Shown here piece after piece: positions 8,632 to 17,778 of a DNA stretch of 64,000 nucleotides; position 1 is the stretch's first letter, and each line of letters opens with the position of its first letter. Below the pieces are notes generated by a model, which was not told the DNA's origin, ran no database searches, and saw only the letters and a program-made list of their open reading frames with translations. This stretch comes from JAUILA01 sp050289805 (GTDB taxonomy: Bacteria > Bacteroidota > Bacteroidia > Cytophagales > Cyclobacteriaceae). A program made the translations under genes and the position numbers. The stretch spans positions 62,001-126,000 of the forward strand of contig JBNKGL010000008.1 of assembly GCA_050289805.1 (NCBI GenBank), given 5' to 3'.

Positions 8632-9074
8632 TAATCATAAACATACTTCCAGGATCCATCAGACATTCGCTTCCAGACGGTGTGAAATGTTCCCTGATTC
8701 GAAAATGTTCTGCCAGTACTGTCCTGGCGGATCATTTCATATGGCCCGTATGTATAAGCCATATCACCGGAGGCGGAAACGTCAATAAATGAAGGTTCCC
8801 ATTTTAGTGATACACGATCAAAGTTGGAGTCACTGTAGTATTGGTCAATGGCATCCTTACCCTTAATAAGCTCGCCCCTGTTCAGGACGGCATCGGGATG
8901 CGCATAGGTTACAAAAGCAGTACGCAATCCTTCCTCCATGGCGAGTGCTGCAAATGCTCTTTCGGTCTCCCGCACCGAATTGATCAGCTCTGTGGGGTTC
9001 TCGGCAGGATGGCCGCAGGAAATCATAAGGATAAGAATGGCAATGAATTGAGTTGATCTGGTCATTTTGGGCAT
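8631..9074 (-). CDS. NTF2-like (DUF4440/SnoaL-type) lipoprotein
   Basis: A 147-residue exported protein with a hydrophobic leader and a probable lipidated Cys20 in MISCG. The body has the cone-shaped NTF2-like fold pattern: N-terminal helices (RETERAFAALAMEEG), then GKDAIDQYY and a beta-rich end with TFHTVWKR and WKYVYD, typical of DUF4440. The ATG at 9074 gives the best signal peptide; a start at 9104 would put ten charged residues in front, and 9065 is also possible. It is co-transcribed with the RNA methyltransferase but shares no obvious function. NTF2-like proteins bind small molecules; the ligand is unknown. Confidence 0.78.
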   Translation of the reverse strand: MPKMTRSTQFIAILILMISCGHPAENPTELINSVRETERAFAALAMEEGLRTAFVTYAHPDAVLNRGELIKGKDAIDQYYSDSNFDRVSLKWEPSFIDVSASGDMAYTYGPYEMIRQDSTGRTFSNQGTFHTVWKRMSDGSWKYVYD

Positions 9075-9235
9075 AATAGTTAATCCTGTAAATTTATTAG
9101 TCAAATAAGTATTTGGTCAACTCAAAAGGTTTTTGAACCATTAATCAATGTGTAAAGGAAACACAATAAAATTTCACCTATCATTGTACTGTCCGGTAAT
9201 CCGGTTTTCAACACTTTTGATCATAAGATAATAAC

Positions 9236-12200
9236 ATGTTTAAAGTTAAAAATTTATTTAGGTCTGTCATAGTTCTATTATTTGCAGGATTGATTTTTTC
9301 TTCCGTATCGTGCAGTGGTCCTGAAGGTCCTGCGAGGGTATTGGTTTTTTCAAAAACAGCGGGCTTTCGTCATGAATCGATTGCCGCGGGAATAGAAGCA
9401 ATTCAGAAGCTGGCAAAGAGAGATGGATTTGTTGTGGACACTACTGAGAACAGCGGTGCTTTCAATGAGGAAAATCTGAGAAATTACAAGGCTGTTATTT
9501 TTCTTAATACCACCGGTGATGTGCTGAATAAACAGCAGCAAAATGACTTCGAGCGATTTATCCAGGCGGGTGGCGGCTTTGTTGGTGTACATGCGGCGGC
9601 TGATACCGAATATAACTGGCCCTGGTATGGTCAATTGGTTGGTGGGTATTTTGATGGTCATCCCAATGGCCCCAATGTGAGAACAGCATCTTTTGATGTG
9701 GTTGATAAAACGCATATTTCGACAGATTCCCTTCCGGAACGTTATGAGCGAACTGATGAATTTTATAATTACAGAAACATCCAGGAAGACCTGAATGTGC
9801 TGATCACGATTGATGAAAGTACCTACGAAGGTGGAACGAATGGTGATTTTCACCCCATGGTATGGTATCATGATTTTGATGGCGGCAGAGCCTTTTATAC
9901 GGCAATGGGACATACCGATGAGTCTTACACGGAGGCATATTTCCTGTATAATCTTGCTGGCGGTATTCAATATGCATTGGGGGGTGAAAAGCCTGCCGAA
10001 CTGGATTATCAAATGGCAAGTACCATCCGCGTTCCAGATGAGAACCGCTTCAGCAAAGTTGTTCTTGCTGAAAAATTAAATGAGCCCATGGAGCTGGCTG
10101 TAATGGGATCCGGAAAGGTTCTTTTCATTGAACGACTTGGAAAAGTTCGCCTCTTCGATCCTGCATCGGGCGGAATAAAGGAAGTTGGCCAGATTGATGT
10201 GAGCCATAAATACAATAACCAGGATGGAAATCAGCCGGAGGCGGAAGACGGATTGCTCGGCCTTGCCCTGGATCCGAATTTCGAGAATAACCACTGGATC
10301 TATCTCTACTATTCACCTGCCGGTGATGAACCAGTGAATGTACTGTCCAGGTTTGAATTCAGAAATGATGAGTTGAATATGTCGTCGGAAAAGGTGGTAT
10401 TAAAAGTGCCTGTGCAACGTGACCAGTGTTGCCATACCGGTGGATCCATTGCCTTTGATTCGAAAGGAAACCTGTACCTGAGCACAGGTGATAATACGAG
10501 TCCGAGGGCCACACCCTATGCGCCCATTGATGACCGGCCGGGTCGTTTGCCATGGGATGCGAGAAAAGGCTCATCCAATACAAATGACCTTCGTGGAAAG
10601 ATTCTTCGTATCCATCCCGAGGAAGACGGCAGTTACACTATTCCAGAGGGAAATCTTTTTCCCGTTGGAATGGAAAAAACACGACCTGAAATATATGTGA
10701 TGGGTACGCGAAATCCTTTTCGCATTTCAGTTGATCAGCGAACAGGGTATGTGTATTGGGGTGATGTTGGGCCTGATTCCCGCACCGATTCAACAGGACT
10801 CGGACCCATGGCATATGATGAAGTAAACCAGGCACGACAGCCCGGTTATTTTGGATGGCCATTATTCGTTGGAAATAATTTTGCCTACAACGATTATGAC
10901 TTTGAGACAGGAACATCAGGCCCTAAGTTTGATCCTGAGAAGCCCATAAATGATTCAAGATATAATACGGGCTTACGTGAATTACCGCCCACTTCTCCTA
11001 GCTTTATCTGGTACCCGTATGCCGAATCCAAAGAATTTCCTTTACTAGGGTCAGGCGGCCGTACCGCCATGGCCGGACCGGTTTATTATTCCGATGATTT
11101 CGCAGGCTCTGATCGGGCATTTCCTGATTATTATGATGGAAAACTTTTCATTTACGAATGGATGAGGGGTTGGATCATAGCTGTAACCATGGATGAGGAA
11201 GGAAATTATGTGGATATGGAGCGTTTCATGCCAAACTATAAATTCAGCAATCCGATGGATATGGAATTCGGACCCGACGGAGACCTGTATGTACTTGAAT
11301 ATGGAACCGGATGGTTCGTTCAAAATGACGATGCCCGCCTTGTTCGAATCGAATATAATGGCGGAAACCGCAAGCCAAAAGTTCAGGTAGCCGCAAGCAA
11401 AACGAAGGGTGCTGTGCCTTTAACCGTTGACTTTGATACAAAGGGCACCGAGGATTTTGACCGTGATCCCATTACCTATGAATGGAAAGTATTAAATGCG
11501 ACGGGCTCACAGGTTGCGAGCTCAGAGGAGGCAAATCCTACTTTTACTCTCGACGAACCGGGTGTTTATAATGCCCGTCTTTCTGTTCGGGATGACAAGG
11601 GAGAGCGTGCAATTGCAGAAACAGAACTGATCGCGGGAAATGAGCCTCCTGAATTATCCTTTAATATCCTGGATCATAACAGCACATTCTTCTTTGAGGG
11701 CATTCCGTTCCGCTATGAGGTGAAGGTGAAAGATAAGGAAGATGGCGAGCTTGGTAACGGCATCGACGAGAACCAGGTAGCAGTGACTATCGACTATCTT
11801 CCGGAAGGGTTTGATCAGATAGAGGTGGCACAGGGTCATCTTATGGCCAATGAAGCGGTAGCGGCGGCGGGAGGAAAGAAATTGATGGATGAAAGCGACT
11901 GTGCCGCATGTCACAAAGTGGACAGCAAATCAATAGGCCCGAATTTCAAGGAAATTGCTGCCAAGTACATGAATGATCCTAAAGCGATCGATTATCTCTC
12001 GGCAAAAATTATCAATGGCGGTAGTGGCGTATGGGGCGATGTTCCTATGGCAGCGCATCCGCAAATGTCTACAGACGATGCAGCCAACATCGTAAAATAC
12101 ATTTTCAGTTTAGGCAGGGAAGACGAGCCGGTAGTTAACCTGCCGGTGAGTGGATCTTACACAACCAGAATTGAAGACGGACAATCAAAGGATGGGGTTA

Positions 12201-12730
12201 TAATAATCCGGGCTGCTTATACCGACAGAGGTGCAAACGGTGTTCCGCCAATCACCTCACAGGATGTCTTTATTCTGAAAAGCCCGAATATCATCCCAGC
12301 AGAGGCAGATGAACTTGAAGGTGTGAACGTATTTACGACGAATAACCCTACACGGAAACTGGCGATTATCCAGGGATCGGGTTCCTATACAATGTTCAGG
12401 GATATAGACCTCACGGGAATAGGCGGAGTCATGTGTGTGGCCACCATTCCGGTCAATATGCTGAATGCTGCCGGTGGAATCATTGAAGTACACCTTGATA
12501 GTCCGGATGGACCGGTAATCGGTACATCCCAGATGCTTGAACCTGCAGATGGACCGATTATGCGAGTGCCGCCGAGAACTGCCATGATCTCAGTAGAACA
12601 GACTTCTGGCAAACATGATGTGTACTTCGTTTATCGCAATAACGATGTTCCGGAAGGACAAAGTTTGATGATACACCTGGCCGCAACATTCCTGCCTGCT
12701 GAAGGCAATGCGCTCAGTATGAGCAACTGA
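9236..12730 (+). CDS. ThuA / sugar dehydrogenase / PKD / cytochrome c / CBM6-like fusion lipoprotein
   Basis: A 1164-residue envelope protein. Residues 1-25 form a lipoprotein signal with Cys26. Domains in order: ThuA-like (about 33-258; GGFVGVHAAADTEY and the WYHDFDGGRAFY region), a six-bladed propeller of the glucose/sorbosone dehydrogenase type (about 270-705; GLLGLALDPNF, HTGGSIAFD, VMGTRNPFR), a PKD domain (about 710-800), a linking domain, a class I cytochrome c (CxxCH at 889-893, with a later PMAAHPQM possible Met ligand) and a C-terminal CBM6-like jelly roll (about 1020-1155). It probably oxidises or processes a sugar and passes electrons to the fused heme. A strong terminator follows. 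Fusions of this kind occur in Bacteroidota and Planctomycetes; the substrate is unknown. Confidence 0.9.
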   Translation: MFKVKNLFRSVIVLLFAGLIFSSVSCSGPEGPARVLVFSKTAGFRHESIAAGIEAIQKLAKRDGFVVDTTENSGAFNEENLRNYKAVIFLNTTGDVLNKQQQNDFERFIQAGGGFVGVHAAADTEYNWPWYGQLVGGYFDGHPNGPNVRTASFDVVDKTHISTDSLPERYERTDEFYNYRNIQEDLNVLITIDESTYEGGTNGDFHPMVWYHDFDGGRAFYTAMGHTDESYTEAYFLYNLAGGIQYALGGEKPAELDYQMASTIRVPDENRFSKVVLAEKLNEPMELAVMGSGKVLFIERLGKVRLFDPASGGIKEVGQIDVSHKYNNQDGNQPEAEDGLLGLALDPNFENNHWIYLYYSPAGDEPVNVLSRFEFRNDELNMSSEKVVLKVPVQRDQCCHTGGSIAFDSKGNLYLSTGDNTSPRATPYAPIDDRPGRLPWDARKGSSNTNDLRGKILRIHPEEDGSYTIPEGNLFPVGMEKTRPEIYVMGTRNPFRISVDQRTGYVYWGDVGPDSRTDSTGLGPMAYDEVNQARQPGYFGWPLFVGNNFAYNDYDFETGTSGPKFDPEKPINDSRYNTGLRELPPTSPSFIWYPYAESKEFPLLGSGGRTAMAGPVYYSDDFAGSDRAFPDYYDGKLFIYEWMRGWIIAVTMDEEGNYVDMERFMPNYKFSNPMDMEFGPDGDLYVLEYGTGWFVQNDDARLVRIEYNGGNRKPKVQVAASKTKGAVPLTVDFDTKGTEDFDRDPITYEWKVLNATGSQVASSEEANPTFTLDEPGVYNARLSVRDDKGERAIAETELIAGNEPPELSFNILDHNSTFFFEGIPFRYEVKVKDKEDGELGNGIDENQVAVTIDYLPEGFDQIEVAQGHLMANEAVAAAGGKKLMDESDCAACHKVDSKSIGPNFKEIAAKYMNDPKAIDYLSAKIINGGSGVWGDVPMAAHPQMSTDDAANIVKYIFSLGREDEPVVNLPVSGSYTTRIEDGQSKDGVIIIRAAYTDRGANGVPPITSQDVFILKSPNIIPAEADELEGVNVFTTNNPTRKLAIIQGSGSYTMFRDIDLTGIGGVMCVATIPVNMLNAAGGIIEVHLDSPDGPVIGTSQMLEPADGPIMRVPPRTAMISVEQTSGKHDVYFVYRNNDVPEGQSLMIHLAATFLPAEGNALSMSN

Positions 12731-12759
12731 CGATAGGCTAGTAAAATTTATAATAAAGA

Positions 12760-12789
12760 AAAGGCCGTGGAAGAATTACCACGGCCTTT
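12760..12789. terminator. Bidirectional Rho-independent terminator
   Basis: A perfect 11-bp stem AAAGGCCGTGG / CCACGGCCTTT (12760-12770 and 12779-12789) with an 8-base loop. A-rich on the left and T-rich on the right, it can end both the fusion gene at 12730 and the minus-strand methyltransferase gene ending at 12850. Confidence 0.85.
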
Positions 12790-12849
12790 CTGTTTGAATA
12801 TCGTTTCATTCAAATATCACCCTGAATGAAGTCGTTGAGTATTATGATG

Positions 12850-13485
12850 TTACTTCTTATTCCGGATAGCCCACTGTAGGTTTTCCTTATTTGCATAGAC
12901 CAATTCAAGGCCATTTTCCGCGACAAATTCATCCACAGCCAGAAAAACACCGTGGTGAACATGGTTGGGATCTGAATTATAATCGTCGCCGGCAATAATT
13001 CCACCGTCTTTAACTTTATTCTTCAATATATTGAGCTCCTGACGAGTATGTTCATACTGATGACTGGAATCTACATATGCCCAATCGAGGTAATCATCAG
13101 CGAATGCTTCTAATACAGGTAAGTCAAAGTCTACATGAACCAGAACCTGTCCGTCCTCAATCTCTTTCTTGTACTTTTTGAGGATTGTTCGAACAGCACG
13201 AACAGTACTCTTATTTCCATTGGCCCATTCCCAGTGTGGCTCGAGGAAATACCACGGATCTACCAAATGGAGTTTTTTTGGTTTTGCCACATCCAGTAAA
13301 ATCTGACTGAAATGGCCGTTAAGCACACCTAACTCTGCACCAACGCCGTTTTTAGGGAAAATGGAATCAACAAAATCAATACGACGGTTGTAAATTTCTC
13401 TTTTCACATATCTGCGATAGCGAAAATAGATGTCTGTCTCCTTTAATTTTTGAGCTATTATATTGTTGGATATAATGTCTTTCAT
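12850..13485 (-). CDS. Class I SAM-dependent methyltransferase (Methyltransf_24 type)
   Basis: A 211-residue cytosolic protein. The SAM-binding motif GAELGVLNGHFS is at about residues 49-60, the acidic strand end LVDPW follows, and YVDSSHQYEHTRQEL with GGIIAGDDY forms the motif seen in Methyltransf_24 enzymes, including sugar O-methyltransferases and those associated with glycosyltransferases. No signal or membrane segment is present. It is monocistronic, bounded by the shared terminator downstream and a 484-base gap upstream. The acceptor is unknown. Confidence 0.82.
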   Translation of the reverse strand: MKDIISNNIIAQKLKETDIYFRYRRYVKREIYNRRIDFVDSIFPKNGVGAELGVLNGHFSQILLDVAKPKKLHLVDPWYFLEPHWEWANGNKSTVRAVRTILKKYKKEIEDGQVLVHVDFDLPVLEAFADDYLDWAYVDSSHQYEHTRQELNILKNKVKDGGIIAGDDYNSDPNHVHHGVFLAVDEFVAENGLELVYANKENLQWAIRNKK

Positions 13486-13969
13486 TAGGTGTTTCTTATG
13501 TGTTTATGCTGTACTTCAAATATATCAAGTATATGCTTAATTGTCCTGATGAAATTAATGGTCGCGTTTCTTGCTGTTATCAGGATCATCAAATTTTGGC
13601 AAATAACCTGAATTTGTTCATTATTACTTCTTCTTAATGCCCGTCCGTTACATGAGGTAACCCCCTTCGAATCAGTAATTTGGATTTAAAAATTCAATTT
13701 TTTATTTAATCAATATTTAATGGTCAGCATTTGACCTGGCCCACTTCAAAATGCTTCATATTCAGGATTATATGAGTAAATGAAAAAAGTGCCGCTCCCA
13801 TTGGAAAGCGGCACTCATAACTCAAAACAACAACCTGAATTATTCAAGTACAATCTTGATGCCAGAAATTACATCAAGCCAAAATCACGAGCTGAAGTTT
13901 GATCAGGATTTTTGGGATGATTCGACATAACAATCTGAATGATCATCTGTTAATTTCAAAAAAATATAT
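13486..13969. other. 484-base intergenic region with a minus-strand terminator
   Basis: AT-rich spacer between the methyltransferase and tpx. It holds one clear hairpin terminator facing the minus strand (13782-13815, listed separately). On the same minus strand just upstream of it are two short frames, 13928-13869 (19 codons plus stop) and, one frame shifted, an open stretch ending at 13840 (about 14 codons). Neither is convincing alone. The rest shows no gene, RNA or repeat that I recognise. Confidence 0.6.
13782..13815 (-). terminator. Rho-independent terminator facing the minus strand
   Basis: A 9-bp perfect stem AGTGCCGCT (13789-13797) / AGCGGCACT (13807-13815). Read on the minus strand it is followed by TTTTTT (13783-13788), the usual U tract. 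No intact gene sits upstream of it on that strand within the gap, so it may end a small RNA or a decayed gene. Confidence 0.7.
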
Positions 13970-14473
13970 ATGGCGAAAATAAAACTCGGCGGAACCGTTT
14001 GTGATACAAATGGTAGTATGCCTGAAAAAGGTTCTCAGTTACATGATTATAATTTTACCCGTAATAATCTTACCGATTTCTCCCTGCATGAATTAAAGGG
14101 CAAGAAGGTAATATTGAATATTTTTCCAAGTGTGGATACAGCGGTCTGTGCTGCGTCTGTCAGAACATTTAACAAAGAGGCTGCAGGCCTCTCAAATACT
14201 GTTGTTGTATGCATTTCTAAGGATCTTCCATTTGCCCAGGCCCGTTTCTGTGGTGCAGAAGGTATTGAAAATGTTATTACAGTTTCTGATTTTAAGGATT
14301 CCACCTTTGCAAGGGATATGGGGCTAGAGATTGCCGATGGTGCTTTTTCAGGATTGGATGCACGTTCGATCATCGTTTTGGATGAAGACATGAAGGTGTC
14401 GTACACGCAGCTTGTAGAAGAAATTGCGGATGAGCCTGATTATGCCGCAGCCATTGCGGCAGCCGCGGATTGA
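13970..14473 (+). CDS. tpx: Thiol peroxidase (Tpx-type peroxiredoxin)
   Basis: A 167-residue atypical 2-Cys peroxiredoxin that reduces hydroperoxides with thioredoxin as electron donor. The peroxidatic Cys60 is in IFPSVDTAVCAASVR and the resolving Cys94 in RFCGAEGIENV, matching the positions in E. coli Tpx (61 and 95), with the conserved Thr57 and an Arg in the active-site region. The length is normal for the family. It appears to be monocistronic after a long AT-rich gap. Cys11 and Cys81 are extra cysteines of no known role. The cellular role is defence against peroxide in the cytoplasm. Confidence 0.95.
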   Translation: MAKIKLGGTVCDTNGSMPEKGSQLHDYNFTRNNLTDFSLHELKGKKVILNIFPSVDTAVCAASVRTFNKEAAGLSNTVVVCISKDLPFAQARFCGAEGIENVITVSDFKDSTFARDMGLEIADGAFSGLDARSIIVLDEDMKVSYTQLVEEIADEPDYAAAIAAAAD

Positions 14474-14610
14474 TGCTATCATGCTCTTGTTCAAAGGTTA
14501 AAGTGTGTCTGTTTTGATGCGCCGTCTAACCGTCTGTCACCTTCTTCAAACGTTCCTTTTATTTTCTGAAAAATTTCAGCTATTTAAAGCCTGAATTGAC
14601 ATCATTTCAT

Positions 14611-15204
14611 ATGGACAGAAGAACTGCAATTAGGACTATGGCGTTGGTAACAGGCAGTGTTACACTCCTTTCAAGATGTGGTTTCGGGGAGGAAAGGCTT
14701 CCGATCGCATTGAATAACCTGAATGTAACAGTAGAACAGGAAGACTTGCTGAAAGCCGTTGTTTCCGCTGTAATACCTCAGACCGACATCCCTGGGGCTG
14801 AATCCCTTGAGGTTCATAATTTTGTCTGGGTAATGGCCGATGACTGTCTTGACAAAAAGACCCAGGACCAATTTATGTCGGGACTTAACGGGTTCGACAA
14901 ATTTCTGAAACATTCGAAGGAGAAATCGTTCTCAGAATTTGAAGCTGTTGAACAGACTGGTATTCTTGAGGAAGTGATGACAATAACCAGAGACTATGAG
15001 GTGCCCGCAGATAATGAGGGAAATCCTGAATTTAATATTACAGACATACAATATTTCGTGGGCCGTACGAAGGGGTTCACGATCCAGGGCTTTATGAATT
15101 CTCAGTTTGTGATGACGGATATAATGCCGTACAAGCTGGTGCCCGGACCGGCTTCCGGCTGTATTGTAATTGATCCCAACAAACGAATTAATATCAATGG
15201 CTAA
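14611..15204 (+). CDS. Gluconate 2-dehydrogenase subunit 3 family protein
   Basis: A 197-residue exported protein beginning MDRRTAIRTMALVTG, a twin-arginine-like signal ending at a possible lipid-attached Cys (LLSRC). The body matches gluconate 2-dehydrogenase subunit 3: a helical segment VEQEDLLKAVVSAVIPQTDIPGA, then FVWVMADD and a conserved end NSQFVMTDIMPYKLVPG. In known enzymes this small subunit serves folding and export of the FAD-binding large subunit. The ATG at 14611 is chosen over an upstream TTG at 14596. Its last eight bases overlap the start of the GMC oxidoreductase gene, so the two proteins are made together. Confidence 0.88.
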   Translation: MDRRTAIRTMALVTGSVTLLSRCGFGEERLPIALNNLNVTVEQEDLLKAVVSAVIPQTDIPGAESLEVHNFVWVMADDCLDKKTQDQFMSGLNGFDKFLKHSKEKSFSEFEAVEQTGILEEVMTITRDYEVPADNEGNPEFNITDIQYFVGRTKGFTIQGFMNSQFVMTDIMPYKLVPGPASGCIVIDPNKRINING

Positions 15205-16900
15205 TTTGAATATAAACGCGAAGCAACAAAATACCTTTGACGCTATTGTTATCGGTTCTGGAATGAGTGGCGGCTGGGCAGCCAAGGAGCTGACGGAAAA
15301 GGGATTAAAAACACTGGTGCTCGAAAGGGGACGGGAAGTTCGTCATTTGCGGGACTATCCAACCACGAACATGATGCCCTGGGAGTTTCCCCACCGGGGC
15401 AGGATTCCAGAGGAGGTTCAGAAGGAAAATCCCATAATCAGCAGATGTTATGCTTTTCGTGAGGACGCGGCACATTTTTTCGTCAAGGATAAGGAGCATC
15501 CCTATATTCAGGAAAAGCCATTTGACTGGATACGGGGCTACCAAACCGGAGGTAAGTCATTAATGTGGGCCCGCCAGACTCAGCGATGGAGTCAATATGA
15601 TTTTGAAGGACCGGCACGTGACGGATTTGCGGTGCCATGGCCAATCGGATACGAGGATATTGCTCCCTGGTACAGTCATGTGGAAAAATTTGTTGGAATT
15701 TCCGGCAATGCAGATGGGATTGACGTCTTACCTGACGGCGAATTTCTGCCGGCAATGGAAACCAATTGTGTTGAAGATCATTTTAGCCAGGTGGTTAAAA
15801 ATGAATACGGAAGCAATCGCCATATTATTATCGGGCGTTGTGCCCATATTACCGGTAATGCTGAGAAATTTGCAGATCAGGGTAGAACGTTATGTCAGCA
15901 TAGGAATATTTGTCAGCGCGGATGTCCTTTTGGAGGTTATTTCAGCAGCAATTCAAGTACTTTGCCTTGGGCTGAGAAAACAGGCAATATGACCCTTCGG
16001 CCCGATTCAGTCGTAGAGTCAATTATATATGATGAAAATGAAAATCGCGCAACCGGTGTTCGTGTGATAGATGCAAAAACAAAAGAAGCCACGGAATACT
16101 ATGCCCGAATAATTTTTGTAAATGCCGGGGCGCTGAATACGAATCTTATCCTTTTAAATTCTACATCCAACCGTTTCCCTGACGGACTGGGGAATGATAA
16201 TGGATTACTGGGAAAATATATTGCATTCCATAATTATCGAGCCGTTATCAATGCCGAGTTTGATGGATTTCCGGATATGCATACAGAAGGAAGGCGCCCG
16301 AATGGCATGTATGTACCTCGTTTCAGAAATGTAAAATCACAGGAAACGGATTTCCTGAGGGGCTATGCCGCAGGTTTTGGTGCTTACAGGTCAATAGACA
16401 CCGATTATGATGGTTTTGGAGAATCCTTAAAGAACAATCTGTTGAATCCATCCTATGGTCCATGGCGGGTTAATTCCCATATGATGGGCGAAACGATTCC
16501 AAAGGAAAACAATAAAGTGACACTGGATCGGGACAACCTTGATGAATGGGGTATGCCGCAATTGCGCATTGATGTGGATTATGATGATAATGATGAAAAA
16601 ATGATAAAGGACTATTTCGAGCAGTTTACCGAAATGTTCGAAAAAGCAGGATTTACGAATATCCGGCCGTATGATAAAAAACAAGCCCCGGGTTTGGATA
16701 TTCATGAAATGGGCGGTGTACGCATGGGCAATGATCCTTCAACCTCGCTCCTCAATAAATGGAACCAGCTTCATAGTTGTCCGAATGTTTATGTGACGGA
16801 TGGAGCATGTATGACATCTACCTCGACTCAGAATCCATCACTAACGTATATGGCTTTCGCTGCAAGAGCGGTCGATCATGCGGTAAGGGAATTCTCCTGA
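15197..16900 (+). CDS. GMC family FAD-dependent oxidoreductase (gluconate dehydrogenase large-subunit type)
   Basis: A 567-residue flavoprotein. The FAD-binding Rossmann turn GSGMSG is at residues 20-25. A Cys-rich segment CQHRNICQRGCPFGG is in the middle. The C-terminal GMC motif region contains HEMGGVRMG and NVYVTDGACM, ending in NPSLTYMAFAARAVDHA. It has no signal of its own, and probably leaves the cytoplasm through Tat with its subunit-3 partner, whose stop codon overlaps its start (ATGGCTAA). Such enzymes oxidise sugars or sugar acids in the periplasm and need a cytochrome acceptor; no cytochrome gene is adjacent, though heme proteins occur elsewhere in the window. The substrate is unknown. 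Confidence 0.9.
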   Translation: MANLNINAKQQNTFDAIVIGSGMSGGWAAKELTEKGLKTLVLERGREVRHLRDYPTTNMMPWEFPHRGRIPEEVQKENPIISRCYAFREDAAHFFVKDKEHPYIQEKPFDWIRGYQTGGKSLMWARQTQRWSQYDFEGPARDGFAVPWPIGYEDIAPWYSHVEKFVGISGNADGIDVLPDGEFLPAMETNCVEDHFSQVVKNEYGSNRHIIIGRCAHITGNAEKFADQGRTLCQHRNICQRGCPFGGYFSSNSSTLPWAEKTGNMTLRPDSVVESIIYDENENRATGVRVIDAKTKEATEYYARIIFVNAGALNTNLILLNSTSNRFPDGLGNDNGLLGKYIAFHNYRAVINAEFDGFPDMHTEGRRPNGMYVPRFRNVKSQETDFLRGYAAGFGAYRSIDTDYDGFGESLKNNLLNPSYGPWRVNSHMMGETIPKENNKVTLDRDNLDEWGMPQLRIDVDYDDNDEKMIKDYFEQFTEMFEKAGFTNIRPYDKKQAPGLDIHEMGGVRMGNDPSTSLLNKWNQLHSCPNVYVTDGACMTSTSTQNPSLTYMAFAARAVDHAVREFS

Positions 16901-16981
16901 TTTTTTTGTGACATATTATTACATACCGGATGCAACCCATGGGGGTAAATAAACGTCTTTTGACTAAAACCCAATTATACC

Positions 16982-17716
16982 ATGAATAAGTTATTTGCCA
17001 TATTACTGATCGCACTGGCACCTTCGCTGGTAAATGCACAGGAATCGTTCACAAGAGAGACGGGAGATTTTGACCGACTTATACTTTCACCCCACATAAA
17101 CCTTGTACTGGAAGCAGGAAATGAACCAGGCGTGCGGATTGAATACGAAAATGTCGACCGGCATGAAATCAACGTGGAAGTAAACGGATCTACTTTGCGT
17201 ATATATCTTGAAAATGCCAAAATGGTCGAAAAATCTGAAAGGGTTGATTATCACTACAGCCGGGGTATTTATGAAGGTGCTGTAGTTACTGCCTATGTTA
17301 CGTTTAACACCCTTGAAATGCTTGAAATCCGGGGTGACCAGTGGGTAAAAGTGGAGTCACCTGTTAATGCAGGTCAGTTCAAGCTTAGGATATACGGTGA
17401 AAATGATGTTACCTTCGATCAGGTAAATGCTGAATATTTCAAGGTTTCTCTATTCGGTGAGAATGAGCTCACTGTTAAAACCGGAGATGTTGAATATCAG
17501 AAGTATACCATGTACGGTGAAAATTCCGTGGAAGTTTCGGGATTGAAAAGCCAGCATACCAATACGAAAATATATGGTGAAAGCGAGGTCTCACTTTATG
17601 CAAGTCACGAACTGGAGATTACAGCGATGGGTGAACCCATTATAACTTATGCCGGAAACCCGGTGGTGAATAAAGGGATTATTATTGGTGAGGTAAAAAT
17701 ATTCGGAAGGGATTAA
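16982..17716 (+). CDS. DUF2807 (head GIN domain) secreted protein
   Basis: A 244-residue exported protein with a signal peptide cleaved after VNA (residue 19). The body is a repeated short-strand pattern expected for the DUF2807 parallel beta-helix: the turn YGENDV/FGENEL/YGENSV/YGESEV recurs about every 20 residues from residue 139 onward. The biochemical role of the family is unknown; annotation as a putative adhesin is weak. It stands alone, with a strong terminator after it. The regular GEN/GES ladder suggests surface or periplasmic binding by the helix face. Confidence 0.85.
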   Translation: MNKLFAILLIALAPSLVNAQESFTRETGDFDRLILSPHINLVLEAGNEPGVRIEYENVDRHEINVEVNGSTLRIYLENAKMVEKSERVDYHYSRGIYEGAVVTAYVTFNTLEMLEIRGDQWVKVESPVNAGQFKLRIYGENDVTFDQVNAEYFKVSLFGENELTVKTGDVEYQKYTMYGENSVEVSGLKSQHTNTKIYGESEVSLYASHELEITAMGEPIITYAGNPVVNKGIIIGEVKIFGRD

Positions 17717-17733
17717 AGTATTCTGCCCTAAAC

Positions 17734-17761
17734 AAAAAAGGTCCTTCTCAGGACCTTTTTT
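17734..17761. terminator. Bidirectional Rho-independent terminator
   Basis: A perfect 11-bp stem AAAAAAGGTCC / GGACCTTTTTT (17734-17744 and 17751-17761) with a 6-base loop lies between convergent genes and serves both. Confidence 0.88.
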
Positions 17762-17778
17762 GATTTTAAATGGTACTT

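Noticed and set aside
9350..10012. 220-codon minus-strand frame
   Set aside because: Antisense to the ThuA domain; low-complexity Ile/His-rich translation with no recognisable domain.
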